A stretch of 64,000 bases of DNA from Lentzea waywayandensis (GCF_900115955.1 NZ_FOYL01000006.1:339849-403848); one strand, 5' to 3'. Shown: positions 8,383 to 17,164, counted from the first letter of the stretch. Numbers and translations are program-made. Notes: generated by a model not told the origin, from the letters alone.

Positions 8383-9906
8383 ATGTCAGCTCAGTTGACG
8401 ATCAAGAAAATCACCAGGAACTACGCGTACAAGCGCGTGCTCGACGACATCTCCCTGACGGTCCGGCCGGGCGAGAAGCTCGGTGTGGTCGGCGAGAACG
8501 GCTCGGGCAAGTCGACGCTGCTGCGGCTGATCGCCGGGCAGGACGTGCCGGACGACGGTGAGATCACCGTGGTGGCACAGGGCGTCGGGTATCTCGGGCA
8601 GGTGCTCGACCTGCCCGGTGACGCGACCGTCGGCGACGCGATCGACGCCGCTCTCGTCGAGATTCGCCTGCTGGAGCAGCAGATCTCTGTCGCGGCCTCT
8701 CAGGAAGAGCTCGACGAACTCGGTGATCTGCTCACGGAGTTCGAGTTGCGGGACGGCTACTCGGCCGACGCGCGGGTCGAGGCCGCGATGTTCGCACTCG
8801 GTGTGAGCGTCGGCCGCGAACGAAGGCTCGGCACGTTGTCCGGCGGGGAACGGGCCAGGCTCGCGCTCGCGGGTGTGCTGTCGGCCGAGCCGGAACTGCT
8901 GCTGCTCGACGAACCCACCAACCACCTGGACGACGAGGCGTTGTCCTGGCTGGAGAACAGGCTGCGAAGGCATCCCGGCACGCTGGTCGTGGTGACGCAC
9001 GACCGGCTCCTGCTGGAGCGGGTGACCACGGCGGTCGTCGAGGTCGAGAACCGGACGATCACCCGCTACGGCAACGGTTACGCGGGCTACGTCGCCGAGA
9101 AGAGGGCGGCGCGGCAGCGGTGGGAGCAGACCTACGCGGAGTGGGTCGGCGAGATCGGGCACTGGACCGAGTGGCGCGGCACGACGGCGCATCGCGTCGC
9201 GCCGGCGCGACCGATCCGGGACCACAACAAGTGCAAGTACAACGGTGACGGCCGCCGCGTGCAGGCGTCGATCAGGACACGGGTGCGCAGCGCGTCCGAA
9301 CGGCTGGAGCGACTGCGCGCCGAACCGGTGCCGAAGCCACCGGAACCGTTGCGCCTCAACGCCCCGCTCGACGCGGCGGTGCGCGAGGGTGTGGTTCTCG
9401 AGTTCGGGGAACTGAAGGTCGAGGCCGGGCAACGGTTGCTGGTGACCGGACCGAACGGCGCCGGCAAGTCGACGTTGCTCGACGTGCTGGCGGGTGTCCG
9501 CGAACCGGATCACGGCACGGTCGTCCGCAACGGTGTCATCGGGTATCTGCCGCAGGAAACCGTGGTGCGCGAACCGAAGCAGACTGTCCTGAAAGCGTTC
9601 GGCGGAAGCGGGGAGGAGCTCGAAGAGCTGGGTCTGTTGCGCCGAGTGGACTTCGCCACGCCGGTGGGCGCGTTGTCGGTCGGCCAGCGGCGGCGGCTCG
9701 CCGTCGCCCGGTTGCTGTGCCGGGAATCCGACGTGTTGTTGCTGGACGAGCCGACGAACCACCTGTCGCTCACGCTGGTGGAAGAGCTGGAAGCCGCCCT
9801 GGAGAGCTACCCCGGCGCGGTCGTCGTGGCGTCGCACGACCGGTTGCTGCGCCAGAGGTGGCAGGGGGAGGAGCTCGCAGTGGCTCGTAGCAGTCGAACG
9901 TCCTGA
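8383..9906 (+). CDS. ABC-F family ATPase, possible ribosome-protection resistance protein
   Basis: 507 residues with two ABC domains in one chain and no membrane segment. Domain 1 has Walker A GENGSGKST, signature LSGGERARL and Walker B LLLLDEPTNHLD. Domain 2 has GPNGAGKST, LSVGQRRRL and LLLDEPTNHLS. The basic linker between them (residues about 225-315) contains HNKCKYNGDGRRVQASIRTRVR, close in style to the arginine-rich linkers of actinomycete macrolide/lincosamide resistance ABC-F proteins (TlrC, OleB, LmrC). ABC-F proteins bind the ribosomal E site. Dislodging an antibiotic is the likely role, but a housekeeping translation factor cannot be excluded. No biosynthetic cluster is adjacent. 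Confidence 0.88.
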   Translation: MSAQLTIKKITRNYAYKRVLDDISLTVRPGEKLGVVGENGSGKSTLLRLIAGQDVPDDGEITVVAQGVGYLGQVLDLPGDATVGDAIDAALVEIRLLEQQISVAASQEELDELGDLLTEFELRDGYSADARVEAAMFALGVSVGRERRLGTLSGGERARLALAGVLSAEPELLLLDEPTNHLDDEALSWLENRLRRHPGTLVVVTHDRLLLERVTTAVVEVENRTITRYGNGYAGYVAEKRAARQRWEQTYAEWVGEIGHWTEWRGTTAHRVAPARPIRDHNKCKYNGDGRRVQASIRTRVRSASERLERLRAEPVPKPPEPLRLNAPLDAAVREGVVLEFGELKVEAGQRLLVTGPNGAGKSTLLDVLAGVREPDHGTVVRNGVIGYLPQETVVREPKQTVLKAFGGSGEELEELGLLRRVDFATPVGALSVGQRRRLAVARLLCRESDVLLLDEPTNHLSLTLVEELEAALESYPGAVVVASHDRLLRQRWQGEELAVARSSRTS

Positions 9907-9909
9907 TGG

Positions 9910-9939
9910 GCCGGCGGCCGGCCGGGGACAGCCGCCGGC
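9910..9939. terminator. GC-rich stem-loop between convergent genes
   Basis: A perfect 9-bp inverted repeat (9910-9918 with 9931-9939, 12-base loop) starts four bases after the ABC-F stop and ends ten bases before the stop of the opposing DUF4082 gene. There is no T-tract, as is usual in high-GC actinobacteria. It could serve both strands. Confidence 0.55.
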
Positions 9940-9948
9940 GTCGGGCGA

Positions 9949-10776
9949 TCAGGGCCGGAAGACCGGCTCGATCCCGTAGTTGCTGGCGTACCAGCTGTCC
10001 GTCGGGAAGCCGCCGCCGTAGCGGTACACGCCGGCGTTCACCGGGATCTTGAACGGCGTCTGGACGAGGTTGCCGACGAAGTAGTGCTCCGTTGCCCTGT
10101 AACCACCTGAAGGTGTGAAGTACGAGACGACGTACTCGGTGCCCGGCACGACGGGAACCGGTGTGCTGAAGGTGATCCGCTGGCCGTAGGCGGCGCCGGG
10201 GGCCTCCTGCTCGGCGAGCAGCGTGCCGTTGGACCAGACCCGCGCGGTCACGGGTCCGGTGTAGTTGCCGCGTTTGATGATCACGGCCGTGATCGAGCCC
10301 GGACGGTCGACCGCAGTGCGCAGGCCGAGTTCGACCGCCTGCTCGTCGGGGTCGTTGACCGTCGGGCTGTACGTGTCGTGCAGGAACAGCGAGGTCTCGT
10401 GGGCGAGCGCGGGGACCGTCGTGCCGCCGACGTGAATGGTGCGCGACGCGGTGACCGGACCGGTCGTGGACGCGGTGTGGGCGCGGGCCAGGATCGTCAC
10501 CGGGCCGGGGACGGACGGGAAGAGCAGGACCGACCAGCGTTCGTTGCGCGCGTCGACGGGGGTCCAGTTGGTGCCGTTGTCCGTGGAGAAGTCGACCTCG
10601 GTGATGCCGCCCGCCTCGCCGTTGACGGCGCCGCCGATCACGAGCAGCGGCTCGTTCAGCGGGACGGAGGCCTCGGCGGTGGGCGAGAAGATCATCGCCA
10701 TCGGGCTGTCAGCCGCGAGGGCCGGAGTGGGAGAGACCAGGACAAGTGCCAGCAGCAGTACTGCTAATCGTCTCAT
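9949..10776 (-). CDS. Secreted DUF4082 protein with Ig-like N-terminal domain
   Basis: 275 residues. A Sec signal peptide (MRRLAVLLLALVLVSPTPALAA, quoted here only to its cleavage site) precedes an Ig-like domain (residues about 25-110: FSPTAEASVPLNEPL, then STDNGTNW) of the kind used as a dimerisation or carbohydrate-side module. A DUF4082 beta-sandwich (residues about 125-265) follows, with RPGSITAVIIKRGNYTGPV and VVPGTEYVVSYFTPSGGYR in order. DUF4082 is found on extracellular glycan-related proteins; no enzyme function is known to me. It is transcribed divergently from the IorB-like gene with a 111-base shared upstream region. Confidence 0.75.
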   Translation of the reverse strand: MRRLAVLLLALVLVSPTPALAADSPMAMIFSPTAEASVPLNEPLLVIGGAVNGEAGGITEVDFSTDNGTNWTPVDARNERWSVLLFPSVPGPVTILARAHTASTTGPVTASRTIHVGGTTVPALAHETSLFLHDTYSPTVNDPDEQAVELGLRTAVDRPGSITAVIIKRGNYTGPVTARVWSNGTLLAEQEAPGAAYGQRITFSTPVPVVPGTEYVVSYFTPSGGYRATEHYFVGNLVQTPFKIPVNAGVYRYGGGFPTDSWYASNYGIEPVFRP

Positions 10777-10887
10777 GTACGGCAGATCGTCCCCGGTGAA
10801 GACGCAGTTACGGTGATCCGCCAGCCAGTCCCGCACCCGTTCGGCTGACAGGCGTACCCAGGTCCGGCAGATGTCGTTGACGAGTAC

Positions 10888-13101
10888 ATGACCTGTGACA
10901 ACGAAGTCCCGGTCCCCGAAGCCCGGGTCCCCGTGCGACGGCGGCAGTTCCTCACGTTCCTGGTCGCGGCGCCGGTGCTCACCGTCGCGGTCCCCGGCAC
11001 GGCCGAGGCCGTCATCCCGACGCTGCCGCAACCGGCCGAGATCCTGGATCTCGGCGACATTCTGATTCTGGCCGGCACTCCGACCGCGGGCGCGCTCGCC
11101 GTGCTCAGCGTCGGCGAGGACGGCGTCGTCACACTCGAACTGCCCCGTGCCGAGGTCGGCCAGGGCATCACCACGGCGTGCGCGATGCTCGTCGCGGAAG
11201 AGCTCGACCTGCCGTTGGACCAGGTCCGCGTCACGCTCGCCGACGCACGGCCCGAACTGCTGATGAACCAGCTCACGGGCGGTTCGAACACGATGCGGTC
11301 GGTGTACGGCCCGGTCCGTCAGGCGGCGGCGGCCGCACGGGCCAGGCTCCTCGCGGCGGCGTCGAAGCAGTACGGCGTCGCGGCCGACCGGCTGTCCACA
11401 AAGGATGGAGCGGTGATCCTGCCGGACGGGCGTCCCATCCTGTACGGGCTGCTCACCTCGGCGGCCGCACAGCTGACCGGAGTCTTCGCCGCACAACCGA
11501 AACCGGCTTCGGAACACCGGCTCATCGGCACGCCGCAGTCGCGCATCGACGCCCGCGCGATGGTCACCGGGCAGTTCAGGTACACGCTCGACCAGGACGT
11601 GCCGGGTGCCATGCCGACGGTCGTGCGGCGGCCTCCGACGATCAACGGCTCGGTGAAGTCGGTCGACTCCACGGCGGCGAAGGCGATGCCCGGAGTGCTC
11701 GCGATCGGCGTCGTGCCGACCGGCGTCGCGGTGGTCGCCGAGACGTTCGGTCAGGCCATGGCCGCCAGGGACGCGCTGAAGGTCACCTGGAACGCCGGAA
11801 CGATCGACGCGTTGTCGGACAAGGAGATCCGGGCGAAGCTGCAGGCGGCCGCGCTGCCGTTCATCGTGCCACCGCTGCTGACCCAGCACGTGGACATGGA
11901 GTTCGACTTCGCGTTCGTCAGTCACGCGCCGATGGAGACGAACTCGGCGATCGCGGACGTTCGTGACGACCGCGCCGAGATCTGGGCGGGATTGAAGTCG
12001 CCGATCGTGGCGCGGCAGACCATCGCTGCGGCCATCGGACTGCCCGAGTCCGCCGTGACGGTGCACGTGATGCAGGGCGGCGGTTCGTTCGGGCGCAGGC
12101 TGTTCTTCGACGCCGCGATCGAGGCCGCGCAGATCTCGAAAGCCCTGCGGCGCCCGGTGAAGCTCATGTGGGACCGCAAGGACGACATGCGGCACGGTCG
12201 CGCTCGCGCTGCGAGCCACCACAAGCTGCGGGCGACGTTCGCGCTGGGCAACGTGCTGACGTTCGAGCACCGCGTGGCCTCGGTCGAGACCGACTTCCGG
12301 CACGGCCTCGGCGAGGTCCTCACCGCCACCGCCGCGTCGCTGCCGGTCGCGGGCAACCTGTCGTTCGCGCAGACGGTGTTCCTCACGACCTGCAAGGTGC
12401 CGTACAACTTCGGCGTGGTGACCTCGCTGCTCAACGAGGTGCCGCTGCGCATGCACACCGGCTCGTGGCGGTCGGTCTACTCGGCGAACACCCGTGGTGC
12501 GGAAGAGATCCTGGTCGACCAGCTCGCGAAGAAGATGGGCAAGGACCCCGTAGCGTTCCGCCGCGAGTACCTCAAGACCGCGCGCCAGCGTGCTGTGCTC
12601 GACAAGGTCGTCGCGGAAGGCGAATGGGGCCGCACGATGCCCAAGGGTTTCGCACAGGGCGTCGGTTTCCACGACGAGTACAAGTCGTGCACCGCCTGCC
12701 TGGTCGAGATCGACGCCCGCGACCCGCAGAACCCGCGTGTGGTCAAGGCGGTGATCGCGGTCGACGTCGGCCGCCCGATCAACCCGCGCGGCCTGGAGGC
12801 GCAGATCCTCGGCGGCCTGACCGACGCCATCTCCACCACGTTGCGCGCCGGTCTGCACATCGACAAGGGCCTGCCGCTGGAGGGCTCGTACTCGCAGTTC
12901 CACTACGCCCGGCAGAAGGACGCGCCGAAGGACGTGCGGATCTTCGTGATGCCGGCGACCGGGGAACCGGGTGGCGCGGGCGAACTGGGCGTGCCGGCCG
13001 CGGTCGGCGCGATCGCCAACGCCTACGCGCGGGCGACCGGTGTGGTGCCGCGCAGCTTCCCGATCATCTTCCCGGTCGACTTCGAGCCGTTCCCGCGCTG
13101 A
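10888..13101 (+). CDS. Molybdopterin-binding oxidoreductase large subunit, IorB-like, Tat-exported
   Basis: 737 residues of the xanthine-dehydrogenase superfamily, isoquinoline 1-oxidoreductase beta-subunit branch. A twin-arginine signal (VRRRQFLTFLVAAPVLTVA) at residues about 16-35 predicts export of the folded cofactor-loaded enzyme. Landmarks are EVGQGITTACAMLVAEEL, MQGGGSFGRRLFFDAAIEAA (cofactor loop) and GEPGGAGELGVPAAVGAIANA, whose Glu is the expected catalytic base. It should hydroxylate an aldehyde or N-heteroaromatic using water and pass electrons to the 2Fe-2S subunit encoded 13 bases downstream. No FAD (middle) subunit gene is present, as is normal for the IorAB type. Confidence 0.88.
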   Translation: MTCDNEVPVPEARVPVRRRQFLTFLVAAPVLTVAVPGTAEAVIPTLPQPAEILDLGDILILAGTPTAGALAVLSVGEDGVVTLELPRAEVGQGITTACAMLVAEELDLPLDQVRVTLADARPELLMNQLTGGSNTMRSVYGPVRQAAAAARARLLAAASKQYGVAADRLSTKDGAVILPDGRPILYGLLTSAAAQLTGVFAAQPKPASEHRLIGTPQSRIDARAMVTGQFRYTLDQDVPGAMPTVVRRPPTINGSVKSVDSTAAKAMPGVLAIGVVPTGVAVVAETFGQAMAARDALKVTWNAGTIDALSDKEIRAKLQAAALPFIVPPLLTQHVDMEFDFAFVSHAPMETNSAIADVRDDRAEIWAGLKSPIVARQTIAAAIGLPESAVTVHVMQGGGSFGRRLFFDAAIEAAQISKALRRPVKLMWDRKDDMRHGRARAASHHKLRATFALGNVLTFEHRVASVETDFRHGLGEVLTATAASLPVAGNLSFAQTVFLTTCKVPYNFGVVTSLLNEVPLRMHTGSWRSVYSANTRGAEEILVDQLAKKMGKDPVAFRREYLKTARQRAVLDKVVAEGEWGRTMPKGFAQGVGFHDEYKSCTACLVEIDARDPQNPRVVKAVIAVDVGRPINPRGLEAQILGGLTDAISTTLRAGLHIDKGLPLEGSYSQFHYARQKDAPKDVRIFVMPATGEPGGAGELGVPAAVGAIANAYARATGVVPRSFPIIFPVDFEPFPR

Positions 13102-13114
13102 AGGAGCGTTTCCT

Positions 13115-13573
13115 GTGCCTACCTACACCATGATCGTCAACGGGAAGCCGGTCTCCGTCGAGGCTCCCGCCGACATGGCACTGCTCTGGGTGCTGCGCGA
13201 CAAGCTCGGCGTGCGCGGCCCGAAGTTCGGCTGCGGCATCGGCGTCTGCCGCGCCTGCACGTCCCACCTCAACGGCGCGGAGATCCAGCCGTGCGTGACG
13301 CCGGTGGCCGAGTGCGCCGGGCAGTCGGTGACCACGATCGAGGGACTGGCGTCCGGTGACGACCTGCACCCCGTCCAGGAAGCGTGGCTGGAGCAGGACG
13401 TCGCGCAGTGCGGCTACTGCCAGCCAGGCCAGATCATGGCCGCGGCGGCGTTGCTCCGGACGAAGAGGGAGATTTCGGACGAGGACATCGACCGGATCGC
13501 GAACGTCTGCCGGTGTGGCACCTACTTCCGCATCCGGCAGGCCATAAAGTCGGCGGCGGCCAAGATGAGTTAG
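13115..13573 (+). CDS. 2Fe-2S subunit of the molybdenum oxidoreductase (IorA-like)
   Basis: 152 residues with a plant-type N-terminal [2Fe-2S] domain (GCGIGVCRACT, followed by one more Cys at PCVTP) and a C-terminal helical [2Fe-2S] domain (QCGYCQPGQ and VCRCGTY). This is the full four-plus-four cysteine pattern. The GTG 13115 start has AAGGAG eight bases upstream. It lacks its own export signal, so it is presumably carried out of the cell in complex with the Tat-signal-bearing large subunit. The gene follows iorB-like by 13 bases and precedes the permease by 30. Confidence 0.9.
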   Translation: MPTYTMIVNGKPVSVEAPADMALLWVLRDKLGVRGPKFGCGIGVCRACTSHLNGAEIQPCVTPVAECAGQSVTTIEGLASGDDLHPVQEAWLEQDVAQCGYCQPGQIMAAAALLRTKREISDEDIDRIANVCRCGTYFRIRQAIKSAAAKMS

Positions 13574-13603
13574 AGCCGGGGCCCGCCGGCGCAGGAGGAT
13601 CCC

Positions 13604-14845
13604 GTGCTGGCGCTGTCGGTGTCGCTGCTGGTCGCTGTGCTGGTCTGCGCGGTCGTCCGGCCGTGGGGCTGGCCGGAGGCGGCGGTGGCGGTGCCGGCGG
13701 CGGTGCTCGTCGTGCTCGCCGGGGCGTTGCCGTTCGACCACGTGGTGGACGAGGCGGTGCGGCTGGGACCCGTGATCGGGTTCCTGGCCGCGATCCTCGT
13801 GCTCGCCCAACTCTGCGACGACGAAGGGCTCTTCCACGCCTGCGGCACCTGGATGGCGCGGGCGTCCGGCGGCAGGCCGAAGACGTTGCTGGGCGGTGTG
13901 TTCGTCACGGCCTCGGTGATGACGGCCGTGCTCAGTCTGGACGCGACGGTCGTGCTCCTCACGCCGGTGGTGTTCGCGACGGCCGCACAGCTGGGCGTCC
14001 GGCCGAAGCCGCACGTCTACGCGTGCACGCACCTGTCCAACAGCGCGTCGCTGCTGCTGCCGGTGTCGAACCTGACGAACCTGCTGGCGTTCGCGTCGAG
14101 CGGGCTGAGCTTCACCCGGTTCGCGGCGCTGATGGCGTTGCCGTGGATCGTGGCGATCGCCGCCGAGTACCTGGTGTTCCGGCGGTTCTTCCGCACCGAC
14201 CTCGACGCGCCCGCGCACGCGCCGGTGGTGCAGCCGCCGCAGGAACTGCCCGTGTTCGCGCTGGCCACCGTCGGCTTCACGCTGGTGGGGTTCGTGGTCG
14301 CGTCGGCCACCGGGATCGACCCGGCCTGGGCGGCCTGCGCCGGCGCACTCGTCATGGCGGCGAGGGCGCTCGCGAAGAAGCACACGACCGTGGTCAAGGT
14401 GGTGCGGGCGGCGTCGCTGCCGTTCCTGGCGTTCGTGCTCGGCCTGGGCGTCGTGGTGCGCGCAGTGGTCGACAACGGGCTGGACGACGTTCTGCGCCTC
14501 GCGATCCCCAGCGGCACCAGCCTGTGGGCGTTGCTCGGGGTGGCCGCGGTCGCCGCCGTGCTCGCCAACGTGATCAACAATCTGCCGGCGGTGCTCGTGC
14601 TGCTGCCGCTGGTGGCGCCGATGGGGCCGGGCGTGGTGCTCGCGGTGCTGCTGGGCGTGAACCTCGGACCGAACCTCACCTACGCCGGGTCGCTCGCCAC
14701 GCTGCTGTGGCGGCGGATCGTGCACGACCACGACACCGAGGTGAACCTGCCGGAGTTCACGAAGCTCGGCCTGCTCGCCGTACCTGCCACCCTCCTCGGC
14801 GCCGTCGTGGCACTGTGGGCGTCCCTGCACGTGATCGGAGGATGA
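13604..14845 (+). CDS. ArsB/NhaD/SLC13-superfamily membrane transporter
   Basis: 413 residues with about 11 membrane spans of the ion-transporter superfamily. It has the paired re-entrant motifs TAVLSLDATVVLLTPVVFATA (short form SLDATVVLLTP) in the first half and NVINNLPAVLVLLPL in the second, and a cytosolic loop near residues 190-215. Members move arsenite, Na+/H+ or dicarboxylates; the exact ion cannot be told. GTG 13604 has AGGAGG about 7 bases upstream. It is followed directly by a UspA gene, suggesting stress-linked operation, and preceded by the molybdoenzyme subunit. Confidence 0.8.
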   Translation: MLALSVSLLVAVLVCAVVRPWGWPEAAVAVPAAVLVVLAGALPFDHVVDEAVRLGPVIGFLAAILVLAQLCDDEGLFHACGTWMARASGGRPKTLLGGVFVTASVMTAVLSLDATVVLLTPVVFATAAQLGVRPKPHVYACTHLSNSASLLLPVSNLTNLLAFASSGLSFTRFAALMALPWIVAIAAEYLVFRRFFRTDLDAPAHAPVVQPPQELPVFALATVGFTLVGFVVASATGIDPAWAACAGALVMAARALAKKHTTVVKVVRAASLPFLAFVLGLGVVVRAVVDNGLDDVLRLAIPSGTSLWALLGVAAVAAVLANVINNLPAVLVLLPLVAPMGPGVVLAVLLGVNLGPNLTYAGSLATLLWRRIVHDHDTEVNLPEFTKLGLLAVPATLLGAVVALWASLHVIGG

Positions 14846-14847
14846 CC

Positions 14848-15282
14848 ATGACGGTGGTCGTGTGGATCGCCGGCGACACCTGGCAGGACTGCGTCGACGC
14901 GGCCCGCGCGTACTCGGGCGACTTCCTGTTGCTGCACGTCAGCGACCACGACGTGCCGGGTGCGGCGCACGGAGCGTTCGCCGGTCTGTTCGGTCGCGGT
15001 CACCCCTCGCGCGACCCCGGCACCCGCCTGGACGACCTCGCCGCAGGCCATGCCGCGCAGATCCTCGACGCGGCCGCGGAACGTCTGGGGCTTCCGTGCG
15101 CGAAGGAGGCGCGTGTCGGCCGGGTCGAGCACGAAGTCGTTGCGGCTGCTCAGGAAGCGTCCCTGCTGATCCTCTGCCGCGACGGCGACGTGAGCCACGC
15201 CGGACCGCGCAGCCTCGGCCCGGCGACCCGGTTCGTCGTCGACCACGCGCCCTGTCCGGTGCTGCTCGTCTGGCCGTCGTAA
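14848..15282 (+). CDS. Universal stress protein A-like
   Basis: 144 residues with a UspA-like Rossmann layout: N-terminal strand VVVWIAGD, a central AARVGRVEHEVVAAAQEASLLILCRDG region in short pieces, and the family-typical end PATRFVVDHAPCPVLLVWPS. The ATP-loop G-2x-G-9x-G(S/T) is degenerate (RDGDVSHAGPRSLGPAT). ATG 14848 sits six bases after GGAGG; ATG 14842 overlaps the permease stop. It is likely a small regulatory or ligand-sensing partner of the upstream permease, since Usp domains often regulate transporters. Confidence 0.7.
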   Translation: MTVVVWIAGDTWQDCVDAARAYSGDFLLLHVSDHDVPGAAHGAFAGLFGRGHPSRDPGTRLDDLAAGHAAQILDAAAERLGLPCAKEARVGRVEHEVVAAAQEASLLILCRDGDVSHAGPRSLGPATRFVVDHAPCPVLLVWPS

Positions 15283-15298
15283 CTGCGCATCCGCAAAC

Positions 15299-15328
15299 TT
15301 GCGCGCACGCACTTTTGTCTTCTAGTCT
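15299..15328 (+). promoter_or_regulatory. Sigma-70-type promoter driving a leaderless gene
   Basis: TTGCGC at 15299-15304 and TAGTCT at 15323-15328 are 18 bases apart. The transcription start expected 7 bases after the -10 box coincides with ATG 15336, so the message is probably leaderless. That agrees with the absence of a Shine-Dalgarno sequence. Confidence 0.55.
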
Positions 15329-15335
15329 CGGTGGC

Positions 15336-16322
15336 ATGCGCGCCAAAGGCATCGCGTACGACACCGGTTTCGTGCGCCACGGAGAGATCTCGCTGGAGAA
15401 GTTCGACCTGGACGTGGTCAGGCGGGACCTGACCGTCATCAGGGACGACCTGCACTGCAACGCCGTCCATCTGGTCGGTGGTGATCCGGAACGGCTCGAG
15501 CGGGCCGCGGAGATCGCTGCCGAACTGGGGCTGGAGATCTGGTTCTCGCCCTATCCGCTGGAACTGACGCCCGCCGAGATCCTGGACCTGTTCACCGACT
15601 GCGCCCGGCGGGCCGAGCGGATCCGGCTCGCCGGCGCCGAGGTCGTGTTCGTGACGGGCGTCGAACTCAGCATCATGAACTCCGGCTTCATGCCCGGTGA
15701 CGACATCATGCAGCGCCTGACCCAGTTGCTGGGGCAGCCGCAACGGATGCAGGAGGCCGGTGCGAGGCTGAACGAGTTCCTCGCTCGAGCCGTGGAGGTG
15801 GTGCGGGAACACTTCCGGGGCAGGCTCACCTACGCCTGCATCCCGTTCGAGAACCCCGACTGGGACCTGTTCGACATCAAGTCGTTCGAGCTGATCCGCT
15901 CCGCCGAGGTCGCCGACGTGTACGCCGCGAGCATCAGGAACGTGGTGGCGCAGGGGAAACCGGTCGCCATCACGGGCTTCGGCACGGCGGCCTGGCGCGG
16001 TTCGGGGGCCGTGGCGCCGCGCAGCATGGAGATCGTCGAGCACGACGAGGCCGGGCTGCCCGTGCGGGTGAAGGACGGTTACGTCCGCGACGAGGCCGAA
16101 CAGGCCACCTACCTGCGTGAGGTGCTGGAGACCTTCGAGGCCGAGGGGGTCGACGGCGCGTTCGTCTACATGTTCGCGCTCAACAACTACGTGCACCGGC
16201 CGGACGACCCGAGCCGCGACCTCGACATGGCAGGTCCCGGCATCGTGAAGGTCCACGAGGACGGCACCTGGGAGCCCAAGGCCGCGTTCGGCGCGGTGGC
16301 CGAGGTCTACGCCCGGACATAA
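15336..16322 (+). CDS. TIM-barrel-like hypothetical protein
   Basis: 328 residues with the rhythm of a (beta/alpha)8 barrel: MRAKGIAYDTGF at the start, then repeated strand-helix units such as CNAVHLVGGDPERLERAAEIA, LEIWFSPYPLELT, AEVVFVTGVELSI, RLTYACIPFEN, PVAITGFGTAAW and DGAFVYMFALNNY. Acidic residues at strand ends (E in GVELS, D in NPDWDLFDI) suggest a glycosidase-like or phosphodiesterase-like fold, but I do not recognise the family. Related proteins have sometimes been labelled abortive-infection proteins without evidence I can see here. It stands alone, with its own promoter. Confidence 0.65.
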   Translation: MRAKGIAYDTGFVRHGEISLEKFDLDVVRRDLTVIRDDLHCNAVHLVGGDPERLERAAEIAAELGLEIWFSPYPLELTPAEILDLFTDCARRAERIRLAGAEVVFVTGVELSIMNSGFMPGDDIMQRLTQLLGQPQRMQEAGARLNEFLARAVEVVREHFRGRLTYACIPFENPDWDLFDIKSFELIRSAEVADVYAASIRNVVAQGKPVAITGFGTAAWRGSGAVAPRSMEIVEHDEAGLPVRVKDGYVRDEAEQATYLREVLETFEAEGVDGAFVYMFALNNYVHRPDDPSRDLDMAGPGIVKVHEDGTWEPKAAFGAVAEVYART

Positions 16323-16365
16323 CCGCTTGGCGTGCCGGGAGAAGGCGGTCAGACTCGTGGGCATC

Positions 16366-17154
16366 ATGAGCAGCAGGTTGCGCGCGATCGCCCACGACAC
16401 CGTCGAGATCTCGGAACGAGGTTCCTACTCCACCACCGCGGGCGAGGTCTCGATCGCCGTCGCGCCCGCGGTCGCGGGAACCCGTCTCCACCTGCCGGAC
16501 GAGGTGCTGTCGCTGCCCTCGGAGACTCCAGGCGTCCGGATCGAGGTCACCAACGAGTCCACTTTGGATGCGACCCGGCGCCTCGGTGGTGACGTCGCGG
16601 CGCTGAACTTCGCCTCCGCGCGCAATGCCGGAGGCGGGTTCCTCAACGGTGCGCAGGCTCAGGAGGAGAGCATCGCCCGTGCGTCGGCGATCTACCCCTG
16701 CCTGCGTGCCGCCGGCGACTTCTACGCCTATCACCGCGCACACGACGACCTGACCTACAGCGACCGCGTGATCTACTCGCCGCGCGTGCCAGTGTTCAAG
16801 GACGACAAGGGAACCCTGCTGCCGCAGCCGTACGAGGTCTCGTTCCTCACGGCCGCGGCGCCCAACCGGTCCGCGATCCTGCGCAACCAGCCCGAACGCA
16901 TCGACGACATCCCGCTCGCGTTGCTGCGCCGGGCCATCCGCGTACTGCACGTCGCCGCGTCGCACGGGCACCGCCGGCTCGTGCTGGGCGCCTGGGGTTG
17001 CGGTGTCTTCGGCAACGACCCCGCGGCCGTCGCCCGGATCTTCGCGCTCGCGCTGCGGGACAACCGCTTCTTCGACCACGTCGTCTTCGCGGTGCTGGAC
17101 CGGCAGAAGGGCGCGCCCACGCTGACCGCGTTCGCCGACGCCCTGCATGGGTAG
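16366..17154 (+). CDS. Bacterial poly(ADP-ribose) glycohydrolase-type macrodomain protein (TIGR02452/DUF2263)
   Basis: 262 residues with the PARG catalytic signature: GGG at residues 89-91, FLNGAQA, then QEE at 99-101, the last two glutamates being the catalytic pair in characterised bacterial PARG. The family C-terminal block LVLGAWGCGVFGND is also present. It should release ADP-ribose from poly-ADP-ribosylated proteins in the cytoplasm. Starts at TTG 16327 or GTG upstream are possible; ATG 16366 gives the usual length. It overlaps or abuts the following MarR gene (start 17147-17165), suggesting co-expression. Confidence 0.88.
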   Translation: MSSRLRAIAHDTVEISERGSYSTTAGEVSIAVAPAVAGTRLHLPDEVLSLPSETPGVRIEVTNESTLDATRRLGGDVAALNFASARNAGGGFLNGAQAQEESIARASAIYPCLRAAGDFYAYHRAHDDLTYSDRVIYSPRVPVFKDDKGTLLPQPYEVSFLTAAAPNRSAILRNQPERIDDIPLALLRRAIRVLHVAASHGHRRLVLGAWGCGVFGNDPAAVARIFALALRDNRFFDHVVFAVLDRQKGAPTLTAFADALHG

Positions 17155-17164
17155 CATGCCGGTC

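Noticed and set aside
8349-8561. 70-codon frame starting at GTG 8349, considered as a leader peptide of the ABC-F gene
   Set aside because: It runs 170 bases into the ABC-F gene in another frame without stopping, so it does not behave as a leader ORF.
9949-12903. 984-codon minus-strand frame spanning the IorB-like gene and the DUF4082 gene
   Set aside because: Only its last 276 codons (10776 to 9949) are real, with a signal peptide; the rest is antisense to the molybdoenzyme gene and lacks any family.
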